Assembly: GCA_002331025.1 (NCBI GenBank)
Contig: DCYG01000004.1
Location: 125,639 to 189,638, forward strand
Reading direction: 5' to 3'
DNA from: Firmicutes bacterium UBA2116
GTDB taxonomy: Bacteria; Bacillota; Clostridia; Tissierellales; Sedimentibacteraceae
Length of the DNA: 64,000 bases
Below the pieces are notes generated by a model. It did not search any database, had not been told where the DNA came from, and saw only the letters and a program-made list of their open reading frames with translations. The stretch's first letter is position 1; each line of letters opens with the position of its first letter. The translations under genes were made by a program, and so were the position numbers. Of the stretch, positions 9,122 to 16,409 are shown piece after piece.

Positions 9122-9937
9122 TTATCTGCTATTCTGTGCAATAAATGGTGCATACATCATAAGTGCATGGTTTTCTGTAATATATTCCTCATCTATAAAA
9201 CTGCCGTCTATAGCATATATCCTTCTGTAAAGCTCATTATGTCTGCTGAAGCCGCCCCAGTATTCGCTTTTAAAATTATGATTTTTTTCTGTTATTTCAT
9301 ACTTATATCGGGGTGGAGAATCAGATCGCCATACACCTTTCAGGTCTGTTTCCCCTACTCTGACACACAACTGAAAATCATCGTCAGTATCATTTCTTAT
9401 CATTAAATCCCTGTACGGATATACACAGGTGGCACCGCTGCCGAAGGGCTGTGTTCGATTAGAATCGGGGAACACATCGAAGGAATGGCGATATCTTTCA
9501 ACAATGGTTAAGGGTGTATGAAGCGTCATCCAATACAATAAATTAGACAACTGACACAAGCCTCCTCCTATGCCGTAAGTATAGGAGCCACAGTACAGCA
9601 CCATGCCGGGGACGTATCCCTTTTTAGACGTAGGTCTTCCTATCATCTTCCAGTAGCTGAAGGTTTCACCGGGTTTTATAACAATTCCGTCAATCCTTTT
9701 TACAGCATGCTTCAGATTTATGACTTTATTGTACTGATACTGCATATCAACATCTTTTAATTCCCTTAACAGAGGTGTTTTATGAGAAAAATAAATATAC
9801 TTAAATTGCTCAGTAAGTCTATTGTCAGCAAATTTCAATTTTCCTGAATGCCAAAGTGCGTATCGGGATAATGTATAATAAGCTTTCCCAAGCATTAATC
9901 TTAATTTGCTGCGTTTTATAGGTTTTAAATCCGCCAT
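9122..9937 (-). CDS. VanW family protein
   Basis: A 271-aa protein with the VanW core: KPGETFSYWK near residue 90, KKGYVPGMVL, then GIGGGLCQLSN near residue 124 and ERYRHSFDVFP near residue 145. VanW accompanies B-type vancomycin-resistance clusters but its biochemical role is unresolved, and many anaerobes carry it outside any van operon. No vanH/A/X homologues are here, so this gene alone does not imply glycopeptide resistance. The ATG has GGAGG upstream. Confidence 0.85.
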   Translation of the reverse strand: MADLKPIKRSKLRLMLGKAYYTLSRYALWHSGKLKFADNRLTEQFKYIYFSHKTPLLRELKDVDMQYQYNKVINLKHAVKRIDGIVIKPGETFSYWKMIGRPTSKKGYVPGMVLYCGSYTYGIGGGLCQLSNLLYWMTLHTPLTIVERYRHSFDVFPDSNRTQPFGSGATCVYPYRDLMIRNDTDDDFQLCVRVGETDLKGVWRSDSPPRYKYEITEKNHNFKSEYWGGFSRHNELYRRIYAIDGSFIDEEYITENHALMMYAPFIAQNSR

Positions 9938-10116
9938 TTAACCACAACCTCCTAAAGATCACATAGAATTAATCATATTGCTGTTAAAAGCAATATCAGA
10001 AACAATAATCTTTAATATTATATAGACGAATTATAACATATTTTGTTCCTGCTTGCTTATAATTATGATAATATGATACAATTAACATACAATAGAATTA
10101 ATAGAGGAGGGTAATA
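9938..10116. other. Divergent intergenic region between VanW and flavin reductase genes
   Basis: AT-rich spacer that must hold both promoters. A TATAAT-like box lies near 10056-10075 for the plus-strand gene, but no convincing -35 partner or operator is visible. Confidence 0.3.
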
Positions 10117-10632
10117 ATGCTGAGAGATTATATTGAAATAAAGCCTGAGGAATTAAATAAAAGTGCCTTTCAGATGATAGGAAATGACTGGATGCTCATA
10201 ACCGCAGAAAAGGATAATAAAGCAAATACAATGACTGCATCATGGGGAGGTCTTGGTGTCATGTGGCATAAAAATGTTTCATACATTGTTTTAAGGCCCC
10301 AAAGATACACAAAGGAATTCATAGACAATACGGATACATTTTCTTTATGCTTTTTTGACAGTAAGTATAAAAAGGAACTATCTTATCTCGGTTCAGTTTC
10401 CGGAAGAGACGAAGATAAGATGAGCAAAACAGCCTTAACATTAAATCATTTCGACAATATACCGTGTTTTGAAGAAGCAGATATAATAATAACCTGCAAA
10501 AAGATGTTTGCTCAGGAATTTAACCCCGATTCATTTATTGAAAAAAATCTTGTAGAAAAAAATTATTCCAACAAAGATTTTCATACCATGTACATTTCGG
10601 AAATATTAAAGGTATTGGTAAGAAAACAGTAG
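10117..10632 (+). CDS. Flavin reductase-like (FMN-binding split barrel) protein
   Basis: A 171-aa protein of the flavin reductase family. It has WMLITAEKD near residue 25, then TMTASWGGLGVMW and YIVLRPQRYTKEFI, which form the flavin-binding split barrel, and a central FSLCFFD. Such proteins bind FMN and reduce flavins or act as small flavoproteins in anaerobes. The start is clear (GAGGAGG, 7 nt). It is a single-gene transcript ended by the hairpin at 10668. Confidence 0.8.
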   Translation: MLRDYIEIKPEELNKSAFQMIGNDWMLITAEKDNKANTMTASWGGLGVMWHKNVSYIVLRPQRYTKEFIDNTDTFSLCFFDSKYKKELSYLGSVSGRDEDKMSKTALTLNHFDNIPCFEEADIIITCKKMFAQEFNPDSFIEKNLVEKNYSNKDFHTMYISEILKVLVRKQ

Positions 10633-10667
10633 AGAAAAATAGGTACAAAAAAGAAAACCGATTTAAC

Positions 10668-10712
10668 AATCCTCCAATAAGATAAATTGCAAACAATCTT
10701 TATTGGGGGATT
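10668..10712. terminator. Bidirectional terminator
   Basis: Arms AATCCTCCAATAAGAT and ATCTTTATTGGGGGATT pair with one bulge and one G-T, followed by TTGTTTT on the plus strand. It separates two convergent genes. Confidence 0.75.
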
Positions 10713-10726
10713 TGTTTTATCATAGG

Positions 10727-11311
10727 CTATTTTTTCTCCTCGATATTATCAACACTTTTTATGAATTTAGCCGGAACACCGCCCACAATGGTGTTTGCTG
10801 TAACATCCTTTGTTACTACCGCACCGGCCGCGACGATAGCTCCGTCCCCAATGGTTACTCCGGCTAGAACGGTTGCATTAGAGCCAATCCATACATTTTT
10901 TTCAACTACAATGGGTGCCGGATGCAAGTTGCTTCGTTTTTCCGGTGCAAAATCATGATCTAGAGTAGCCATGACCACATTGTGCCCGATCAATGAACCG
11001 TCACCGATAGTAATACCACCCTGATCCTGAAACTTACATCCCGCATTTATGAATACATTTTTTCCTATAGTAATATTTTTTCCGCAATCTGTATAGAAAG
11101 GCGGGAACATGGCAAAGGATTCGTCCACAGGCTTCCCAATCAGATTTGACATTAAGCTGCGGATTTCTTCCGGCGTATGATAGGCATTATTCAATTCTGC
11201 TGTAAGACGCAATGCTTCCTGACTCAATTTATGCATAAATAGATGTGTTTCCGATCCTCCGGTAACTGTCATTCCACTATTCATATGTTCCAAAAAATCT
11301 TTTAATTCCAT
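10727..11311 (-). CDS. Sugar O-acetyltransferase, left-handed beta-helix (Maa/LacA-like)
   Basis: A 194-aa hexapeptide-repeat acyltransferase. The first ~60 residues form the helical maltose-acetyltransferase cap (with SEETHLF-like and LTAELNNAYHTPEEI regions). Then come LbetaH coils: FYTDCGKNITIGKNVFINAG, GHNVVMATLDHD with the catalytic His, and IGSNATVLAGVTIGDGA. The family acetylates sugars, thiogalactosides or related small acceptors with acetyl-CoA. The acceptor here is unknown. Confidence 0.85.
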   Translation of the reverse strand: MELKDFLEHMNSGMTVTGGSETHLFMHKLSQEALRLTAELNNAYHTPEEIRSLMSNLIGKPVDESFAMFPPFYTDCGKNITIGKNVFINAGCKFQDQGGITIGDGSLIGHNVVMATLDHDFAPEKRSNLHPAPIVVEKNVWIGSNATVLAGVTIGDGAIVAAGAVVTKDVTANTIVGGVPAKFIKSVDNIEEKK

Positions 11312-11371
11312 GTCATTATCCTCACTTTTCGATATTGAACATTAGTAAAGTACTATTGTCTGTATTTTTAC

Positions 11372-11725
11372 TTATTTAATACTGAAAGTTACCTCAACGC
11401 TGTCGCTTCCAAGAGCATCTGTTAATCCGAAAACATCCGTTATGTATCCAATCGGAACATAGCTGTAGGAGTTTGAAAATGTGGTATAAAACAGCACCAG
11501 ATTGTTACCCGACCAAAGATATATATATCCGGCATTGATTGCTGCAGGAACCACTGTCGAGGTGGAGGGCAAATCAAATGACAGTTTAGTTACCTTTTCC
11601 TGAGAGGCAAAATCATCCATATTCAAGGTAAATGGCATTTCCTGAGCAATAGTATGTGCTGAACCGTTGTCATACATAACAACTGTAAAATTCTTGTCTC
11701 CAGCCTGAATATTTACAGTTTGCAT
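11372..11725 (-). CDS. Cyclophilin-like fold protein
   Basis: 117 aa starting at the ATG at 11725. It shows the pattern of small cyclophilin-like proteins: VVMYDNGSAHTIAQEMPFTL near residue 15 and ALGSDSVEVTFSIK at the C-terminus. Catalytic proline isomerase activity is not established for this group. The frame is open upstream to 11812, but the best Shine-Dalgarno (GGGAGGAGG) serves an out-of-frame ATG at 11748 that opens an 11-codon ORF overlapping this start. Translation may therefore be coupled. Confidence 0.6.
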   Translation of the reverse strand: MQTVNIQAGDKNFTVVMYDNGSAHTIAQEMPFTLNMDDFASQEKVTKLSFDLPSTSTVVPAAINAGYIYLWSGNNLVLFYTTFSNSYSYVPIGYITDVFGLTDALGSDSVEVTFSIK

Positions 11726-11748
11726 GATAATTCTGATTCCAATTCCAT
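11713..11748 (-). CDS. Possible 11-aa leader ORF overlapping the next start
   Basis: ATG at 11748 sits 8 nt after GGGAGGAGG and reads MELESELSCKL then TAA. The stop lies just after the ATG of the cyclophilin-like gene (11725), in another frame. It could be a real translational-coupling leader or the relic of a frameshift. Confidence 0.35.
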   Translation of the reverse strand: MELESELSCKL

Positions 11749-11954
11749 AAGCTTTTCCTCCTCCCTTGAATATATATACTTTAATAGTACTACAAACTAC
11801 AATGCCCTTCAAGCATAATGAATTATTAAATATAATTATTTGCTATATTTACATTTTAATAATAATATGGTTACAAAATATTTTTTCAATTGGAACATTT
11901 TGTTTCTTTGAACGTCTTCTATATATAAAAAATATCAGATAAAGGATGCTAAAG

Positions 11955-12422
11955 ATGAAGAAAAAAATATTTATAATGGCAATAGCTGTAGCAATTTTCT
12001 CAATAATTATTATTTTGATACATAGAGAAAAAGCAATATTATCTACAGACGAAATTAAGTCCGGGGAAAAGTTAACATTATCCATAAATGAAATTAAATT
12101 CGGAGAGGTTAGACGTACAGTTGTCGGAACATCATTGGAATATAAATTTTTTTATAAGGAACTAAAGGAATTTGTGGATTTTTTTAATAGGCTTGGCATC
12201 AGAGAAAGTGACCTGAAAAAAATATCCGGATCTCATACTACTCCATCCGTAACACAGCCCATGAATGTAATCCTTTATATGAATAACGATAAATGTATAT
12301 ACTATACAGCATTTAAAGATGGAGAAATATATATAACCAATGACTATGAAGGTAAATCTTATTCCATATATAATGATGAATTAGTGAGTTACATCTATGA
12401 ACTGTGGAAATATTTAACCTAA
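11955..12422 (+). CDS. Unknown protein with N-terminal membrane anchor
   Basis: 155 aa, not recognised. One hydrophobic segment (residues ~2-22, KKKIFIMAIAVAIFSIIIIL) is followed by a soluble, probably extracytoplasmic region with no known motif. There is no lipobox cysteine. The ATG at 11955 is preferred to the one at 11946 because the AAAGG ribosome binding site overlaps the latter. It is monocistronic, with a hairpin terminator 30 bp downstream. Confidence 0.55.
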   Translation: MKKKIFIMAIAVAIFSIIIILIHREKAILSTDEIKSGEKLTLSINEIKFGEVRRTVVGTSLEYKFFYKELKEFVDFFNRLGIRESDLKKISGSHTTPSVTQPMNVILYMNNDKCIYYTAFKDGEIYITNDYEGKSYSIYNDELVSYIYELWKYLT

Positions 12423-12452
12423 TATTTATACAATACAATTCAATGTATGGAC

Positions 12453-12486
12453 AAAAACATCGACTGTAAAAATAGCCGATGTTTTT
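12453..12486 (+). terminator. Intrinsic terminator
   Basis: AAAAACATCG and CGATGTTTTT are perfect inverted arms around a 14-nt loop, directly downstream of the 11955-12422 gene. Confidence 0.8.
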
Positions 12487-12570
12487 CTTGAGACAGTATT
12501 TTAATAGTCTCTCACATGTTTATTTATGTTTTTTTTGCAGTCAGTGAAAACCGTCCCCTCTGTCTGTAGT

Positions 12571-12597
12571 AAAAACGACTCCCATTTTCAGAGAGTC
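12571..12597 (-). terminator. Intrinsic terminator of the copper amine oxidase-domain gene
   Basis: On the minus strand a GACTC/GAGTC stem is followed by GTTTTT. It lies 33 bp past the stop at 12630. Confidence 0.65.
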
Positions 12598-12629
12598 ATA
12601 GGTTTATTATGATCAATTTATACTGCATA

Positions 12630-13856
12630 TCAATCGGATTCCCCGAAATTGAATTCATCAATTAACCATTTTCCATCGTATTTTTTAATGGTTAATATTA
12701 TGGATTTCTTTGATGCTATACCGCCTTCTTTAAGTTCGACACTTGTAAGCTCAATTATATTACCTGTAACTTCATATTCATCTTCGGATAATTTTTCAAC
12801 TTCTAAAATATCTATTCTTTCCGGCCAAGGGCTGGAAAGAAATCTTCCCGGTGCTTTCATAGGATCGTTAAGCCAATCTTCTATCAGCTTAGGTGTAACA
12901 TACTCACCATAATATTTTTCCATGTTTTCTTTTATTATATCTTCGGGTGCTAATAATGAAACCATTTTTAATTGTTCGCCGAAATTTTGAACTAATTTTA
13001 TTATTTCATTTCTTTCCGATTCATCACTCATCTCATTACCGGATAAATCCCATTGGATGTTCACAATGTTATTTTTATCAAATCTTATCATTTTATTTGG
13101 AAATGTCAGTGACTGTGTTACAATGCTGTCTTTATCCGGTGATTTCAATGCTGCATTAATATATGCGGTACCGGGAGTTACTTCAGTGATGCTGTCTACT
13201 GATAAGCTGTACCCACCTGTTGGTTTCTCACCTGCGGATAAAAGAACATACATCCATTTGTCATCTATCAGAGAGTACACTCCCTTTGACATGTAATTTT
13301 CATTGTATAGATTTAATAAAATCTCATTGTTTAATATAGTCTCCCGGTCAACAATTTCAAATTCTATGGGTCTTTCAACCGTCATAACATCACCTTCCTC
13401 TTTAACTGCAACCGCACGCTGCCAGTTATCCCACTGTACATAAAAATCTAAATTTTCTGCAACAAATCTCAGCGGTACAAAACAAACAGAATCAACATTC
13501 AGCGGTGGTGTTTCTATATCAGCTTCATGTTCTGTCAATATACCGCCGTCATTATTAATTATCTTGACCGTATTTTTTCCTATTTTCATTTTTATTATAA
13601 TATCTTCTTTGTATATTTCAATATCTCCCGTACTTAAATCCGTTTCAACCCTTGCATCCAATTTCTCTATGAATTCCAAAGGTATCATGATGCGGCCATT
13701 TTCTATAAACGGTTCCTCATTCAATTTTATCCAATCATTATTAAGATGTATTTTTATATCCGAATTTATATTTAAGCTATATGATAAGCCGAATACTGTA
13801 CTGGTTGAAATAGTTACGCAACATAATCCTATAACTAATATTCTTTTCATATTCAT
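12630..13856 (-). CDS. Secreted protein with copper amine oxidase-like N-terminal and PrcB-like domains
   Basis: 408 aa with a signal peptide (residues 1-23). A copper amine oxidase N-terminal-like (stalk) domain covers residues ~30-150, with IMIPLEFIEKL and CFVPLRFVAENL. A PrcB C-terminal-like segment lies at ~195-260, marked by LLSAGEKPTGGYSLSVDSI. A charged C-terminal region of ~130 residues follows. Stalk domains are common in surface proteins of Clostridia and imply no copper enzyme activity. The function is unknown; a surface or sporulation-related role is possible. The ATG at 13856 has AGGAGG 5 nt upstream. Confidence 0.7.
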   Translation of the reverse strand: MNMKRILVIGLCCVTISTSTVFGLSYSLNINSDIKIHLNNDWIKLNEEPFIENGRIMIPLEFIEKLDARVETDLSTGDIEIYKEDIIIKMKIGKNTVKIINNDGGILTEHEADIETPPLNVDSVCFVPLRFVAENLDFYVQWDNWQRAVAVKEEGDVMTVERPIEFEIVDRETILNNEILLNLYNENYMSKGVYSLIDDKWMYVLLSAGEKPTGGYSLSVDSITEVTPGTAYINAALKSPDKDSIVTQSLTFPNKMIRFDKNNIVNIQWDLSGNEMSDESERNEIIKLVQNFGEQLKMVSLLAPEDIIKENMEKYYGEYVTPKLIEDWLNDPMKAPGRFLSSPWPERIDILEVEKLSEDEYEVTGNIIELTSVELKEGGIASKKSIILTIKKYDGKWLIDEFNFGESD

Positions 13857-13960
13857 ATTGACCTCCTATATTATAATAATATTAATTTATTACTTTATTA
13901 GACTGATTAATTTAATTTTTGTTCCATATTTTTTAAAAAGGTTTGAATGTATCATAGGAA

Positions 13961-14018
13961 AGGGGACACATTTTTTTATCAGGGATAGTCTGTGAGGGAT
14001 AGAGGGAATGTCCCTGTC
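13961..14018. repeat. GGGGACA-type imperfect palindromic element
   Basis: AGGGGACACATT and AATGTCCCT form the ends of a short element. The same GGGGACA/TGTCCCC ends recur at 15682-15743 and, in extended form, at 56039-56104. It lies between the divergent copper amine oxidase-domain and birA genes. Confidence 0.45.
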
Positions 14019-14034
14019 AAAAATTATTAACAGC

Positions 14035-14081
14035 AGACACAATTGTTAACCATAAAATAAATATGGTTGACAATTGTGTCT
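14035..14081. promoter_or_regulatory. BirA operator (biotin repressor box)
   Basis: A 19-bp inverted repeat with one mismatch around a 9-nt centre. The core TTGTTAACC (14043-14051) and GGTTGACAA (14065-14073) match the Firmicute BirA box, an inverted TTGTTAACC motif. The right arm contains the -35 box of the birA promoter, so bound BirA-biotinyl-AMP should block initiation. Location and match make autoregulation of birA-bioY very likely. Confidence 0.9.
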
Positions 14082-14095
14082 GTTATATTTATAAT
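14067..14095 (+). promoter_or_regulatory. Sigma-A promoter of birA-bioY
   Basis: TTGACA at 14067-14072, a 17-bp spacer, then TATAAT at 14090-14095: a full consensus promoter overlapping the BirA box. Confidence 0.9.
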
Positions 14096-14148
14096 AATAT
14101 GAGATTCAGTCCTGCTCAAATAATATTTTAAGAACCGAGGTGTCTATA

Positions 14149-15123
14149 TTGTCCGTTAAAAATGATGTATTACATATGTTGGAGCAAAATAAAGGTAAAA
14201 ATATTTCCGGTCAGGAATTGGCAGAAAAGCTTGGTGTTTCAAGAACGGCAGTATGGAAAGCAATAAATTTACTTAAGGAGGATGGTTTCATGATTGAAGG
14301 AGTATCCAATAAGGGTTATTCGTTAGCCGTTTCTTCTGATTTGCTATCGTCTGAGGGCATTCGTCTTTATTTGAATGACCAATACAAAGAAATACCCATT
14401 AAAGTATATAAATCCATAAATTCTACAAACACAGAGGCTAAATTAATGATAATGAACAATGCTGTTCATGGTACAGTTATACTCTCTGAGGAACAATTGT
14501 CCGGCAAGGGACGTATGGGAAGAAATTTTTATTCTCCGTCCGAATCAGGAATTTATATGAGCGTTATACTAAAACCAAAGCTTAACATGTCTGACTCTGT
14601 TCTTATAACTACTGCTGCTGCAGTTGCCGTTTCGCTTGCCATAGAAAAAGTAACGGGTGTCATCACACAAATTAAGTGGGTCAATGATATTTATTTAAAC
14701 GATAAAAAAATATGCGGGATTTTGACGGAAGCTGTTACGGACATGGAAAGCGGTACTATTAACAGTGTAGTGGTAGGCATAGGTCTCAATGTAAAAACCG
14801 AATCATTTCCTGAAAATATAGAATATGCCGCCGGCTCTATACTCAAAATGGATGACAATAAATTTATCAGGAATCAATTAAGTGCAGAAATTATCAACAA
14901 CGTTCTATCCATATTAAATGATATCCCAAACAGAAAATTCATTGAAATATATAAAGAGCGATCTATGATTTTAGGTGAAAGAGTGAGATATTGTAAGGAT
15001 AATCAGTGGTTTGAAGGTTATGCGCAGGACATTGATTCAAATGGTGCTCTCATAGTTTTCCATGATGATGGCCATAAGGAAATACTAAACTCAGGAGAAA
15101 TTACCGTAAGGAGAAGCTTATGA
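14149..15123 (+). CDS. birA: Bifunctional biotin-[acetyl-CoA-carboxylase] ligase and biotin repressor BirA
   Basis: 324 aa. An N-terminal winged helix-turn-helix occupies residues ~1-60 (ISGQELAEKLGVSRTAVWKA). The biotin protein ligase domain follows, with the GKGRMGR biotinyl-AMP loop near residue 125 and the KWVNDIYL motif near residue 180, then a C-terminal SH3-like domain. It makes biotinyl-AMP, transfers biotin to carboxylase subunits and represses biotin genes. I choose the TTG at 14149, 8 nt after GAGG, over the GTG at 14140, which has no ribosome binding site. It overlaps bioY by 4 bp. Confidence 0.92.
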   Translation: MSVKNDVLHMLEQNKGKNISGQELAEKLGVSRTAVWKAINLLKEDGFMIEGVSNKGYSLAVSSDLLSSEGIRLYLNDQYKEIPIKVYKSINSTNTEAKLMIMNNAVHGTVILSEEQLSGKGRMGRNFYSPSESGIYMSVILKPKLNMSDSVLITTAAAVAVSLAIEKVTGVITQIKWVNDIYLNDKKICGILTEAVTDMESGTINSVVVGIGLNVKTESFPENIEYAAGSILKMDDNKFIRNQLSAEIINNVLSILNDIPNRKFIEIYKERSMILGERVRYCKDNQWFEGYAQDIDSNGALIVFHDDGHKEILNSGEITVRRSL

Positions 15124-15671
15124 CAACAATGAAATTAAGTACGAAAGATATTACACAAATAGGTATGTTTACTGCATTGACGGCAATAGGAGCCTTTGTA
15201 AGTATACCGGTGGGACCGGTACCAATAACCTTACAATCTTTCTTTGTATTGTTATCGGGAATTATTTTAGGTCCCAGAAAGGCTATGTATTCACAAATTG
15301 CATATTTATTGCTGGGTTTATCCGGACTTCCTATCTTCTCCAATTTTACCGGCGGATTTCAAGCAGTATTTAAGCCAAGCTTTGGATTTCTAATAGGTTA
15401 TATCGTAATTGCTTACTTAATCGGAAAAATTACAGAATCAAAATCAAATAATACTAACAATTTAATGCTTGCCGTATTTTTAGGTACGGTTGTTTTATAC
15501 ATCATAGGTATCCCCTACATGTATTATATTTTAAATATTATGCTTGATAAAAATTTAAATATTATACAGGTTTTAAATATGGGAATGTTCATGTTTATTC
15601 CCGGAGATACCGTCAAAGCTGCTTTGGCGGTTTATGTGGGGAAAAAGATAAAAGGATATAAAGGGATATAA
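15120..15671 (+). CDS. bioY: Biotin transporter BioY (ECF S component)
   Basis: 183 aa with about six membrane helices. It has the BioY features VSIPVGPVPITLQSFFVLL near residue 30 and the GLSGLPIFSNFTGG stretch near residue 65. BioY is the substrate-binding S component that works with energy-coupling EcfAA'T. Its ATG overlaps the birA stop (ATGA) and has AAGGAG upstream. Under BirA control it links biotin uptake to biotin status. No biotin biosynthesis genes are nearby, suggesting a biotin scavenger, though they could lie elsewhere. Confidence 0.93.
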   Translation: MTTMKLSTKDITQIGMFTALTAIGAFVSIPVGPVPITLQSFFVLLSGIILGPRKAMYSQIAYLLLGLSGLPIFSNFTGGFQAVFKPSFGFLIGYIVIAYLIGKITESKSNNTNNLMLAVFLGTVVLYIIGIPYMYYILNIMLDKNLNIIQVLNMGMFMFIPGDTVKAALAVYVGKKIKGYKGI

Positions 15672-15681
15672 AATGCTTTGG

Positions 15682-15743
15682 AACGGGGACACACCTTCAG
15701 CTTTAGAAAGTCTGCGGAGAAATCATGAAGGAATGTCCCCGTT
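15682..15743 (+). terminator. Terminator of birA-bioY, built from a GGGGACA element
   Basis: AACGGGGACA and TGTCCCCGTT are perfect arms, with an inner CCTTCA/TGAAGG pairing, followed by TTGATTTTTT. It shares ends with the repeats at 13961 and 56039. Confidence 0.75.
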
Positions 15744-15760
15744 TTGATTTTTTGCGCTAA

Positions 15761-15787
15761 ACATATTCATACTATCTGCATATAATA
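15761..15787 (+). promoter_or_regulatory. Possible mother-cell (sigma-K/E-like) promoter of the sleC cluster
   Basis: AC at 15761-15762, a 16-bp spacer, then CATATAATA at 15779-15787. This matches the sigma-K pattern AC-N16/17-CATANNNTA. Expression late in the mother cell would suit spore cortex-lytic proteins. Such short motifs occur by chance in AT-rich DNA. Confidence 0.4.
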
Positions 15788-15834
15788 AATATTATTATAA
15801 TACAAGATGCTGCAATTAATTTAAGTAGAAGGGT

Positions 15835-16407
15835 GTGACTATTAAGTTGCGAAAAAAAAATTTAATTTTTTTACATGAATCAAATTTAAATATTTTCCCA
15901 TTCAGAAAATTAAATACACAATTTCCCGAAGGTGATGTTCCTGCAGTCCCTGCTCCACCTGAGGAAGTACCTATTCAGGATGTCACTCAAGAAGAAGAAA
16001 CAGGAGCCGTATCCGTAGGAGTTTATACCGCTTCACGCGCATTACCTGTACAAGATGCGGTAGTAACAGTATTTCATGTGGATGAAAACGGAGATGAGCA
16101 TGTGCTGGCCCATTATGTAACAGACCGTAACGGACGAATTCCTGATATAATCCTGCCCGTTATTTATAATCCTTCCGATCCTATGGAAAGCACTGAATTT
16201 TATTTCAGTACCTATAACCTAAGAGTACAGGCATTTAATTATTATACACAAAATGTGCTGGATATAAGGATTTTTCCGAATACTACCACAAGATTCAACA
16301 TTGATCTGATACCGGTTGCTGCAGGAGTACCAAGTGATGCAGCTCCTGAACAAACTATTGTTATTCCTCCAAGTCCGGTAGATTTTTCTAATGTAGGAGG
16401 TGCTTAA
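15835..16407 (+). CDS. Stand-alone SleC N-terminal (prepeptide-like) domain protein
   Basis: 190 aa. After a ~35-residue leader and a Pro/Glu linker comes one beta-rich carboxypeptidase-regulatory-like domain (residues ~55-165: GVYTASRALPVQDAVVTVF, DRNGRIPDIILPV, RVQAFNYYTQNVLDIRIFP). The same domain forms the N-terminus of single-chain SleC in Clostridia. Here it is a separate gene, ending 2 bp before the SpoIID-domain gene. The ORF begins at a GTG only 1-2 nt from AAGGG, so the exact start is doubtful; a TTG at 15847 is an alternative. Confidence 0.7.
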   Translation: MTIKLRKKNLIFLHESNLNIFPFRKLNTQFPEGDVPAVPAPPEEVPIQDVTQEEETGAVSVGVYTASRALPVQDAVVTVFHVDENGDEHVLAHYVTDRNGRIPDIILPVIYNPSDPMESTEFYFSTYNLRVQAFNYYTQNVLDIRIFPNTTTRFNIDLIPVAAGVPSDAAPEQTIVIPPSPVDFSNVGGA

Positions 16408-16409
16408 TA

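Noticed and set aside
9122..9937. Vancomycin resistance locus
   Set aside because: VanW alone is common in anaerobes; no vanS/R, vanH, ligase or vanX genes are near.
11849..12085. Minus-strand ORF of 78 codons opposite the unknown anchored protein
   Set aside because: It is antisense to a better-supported gene, has no ribosome binding site and encodes a low-complexity Ile/Phe-rich chain.
15101..15343. Minus-strand ORF over bioY
   Set aside because: It lies inside a clear bioY gene in the opposite frame; no independent signal supports it.
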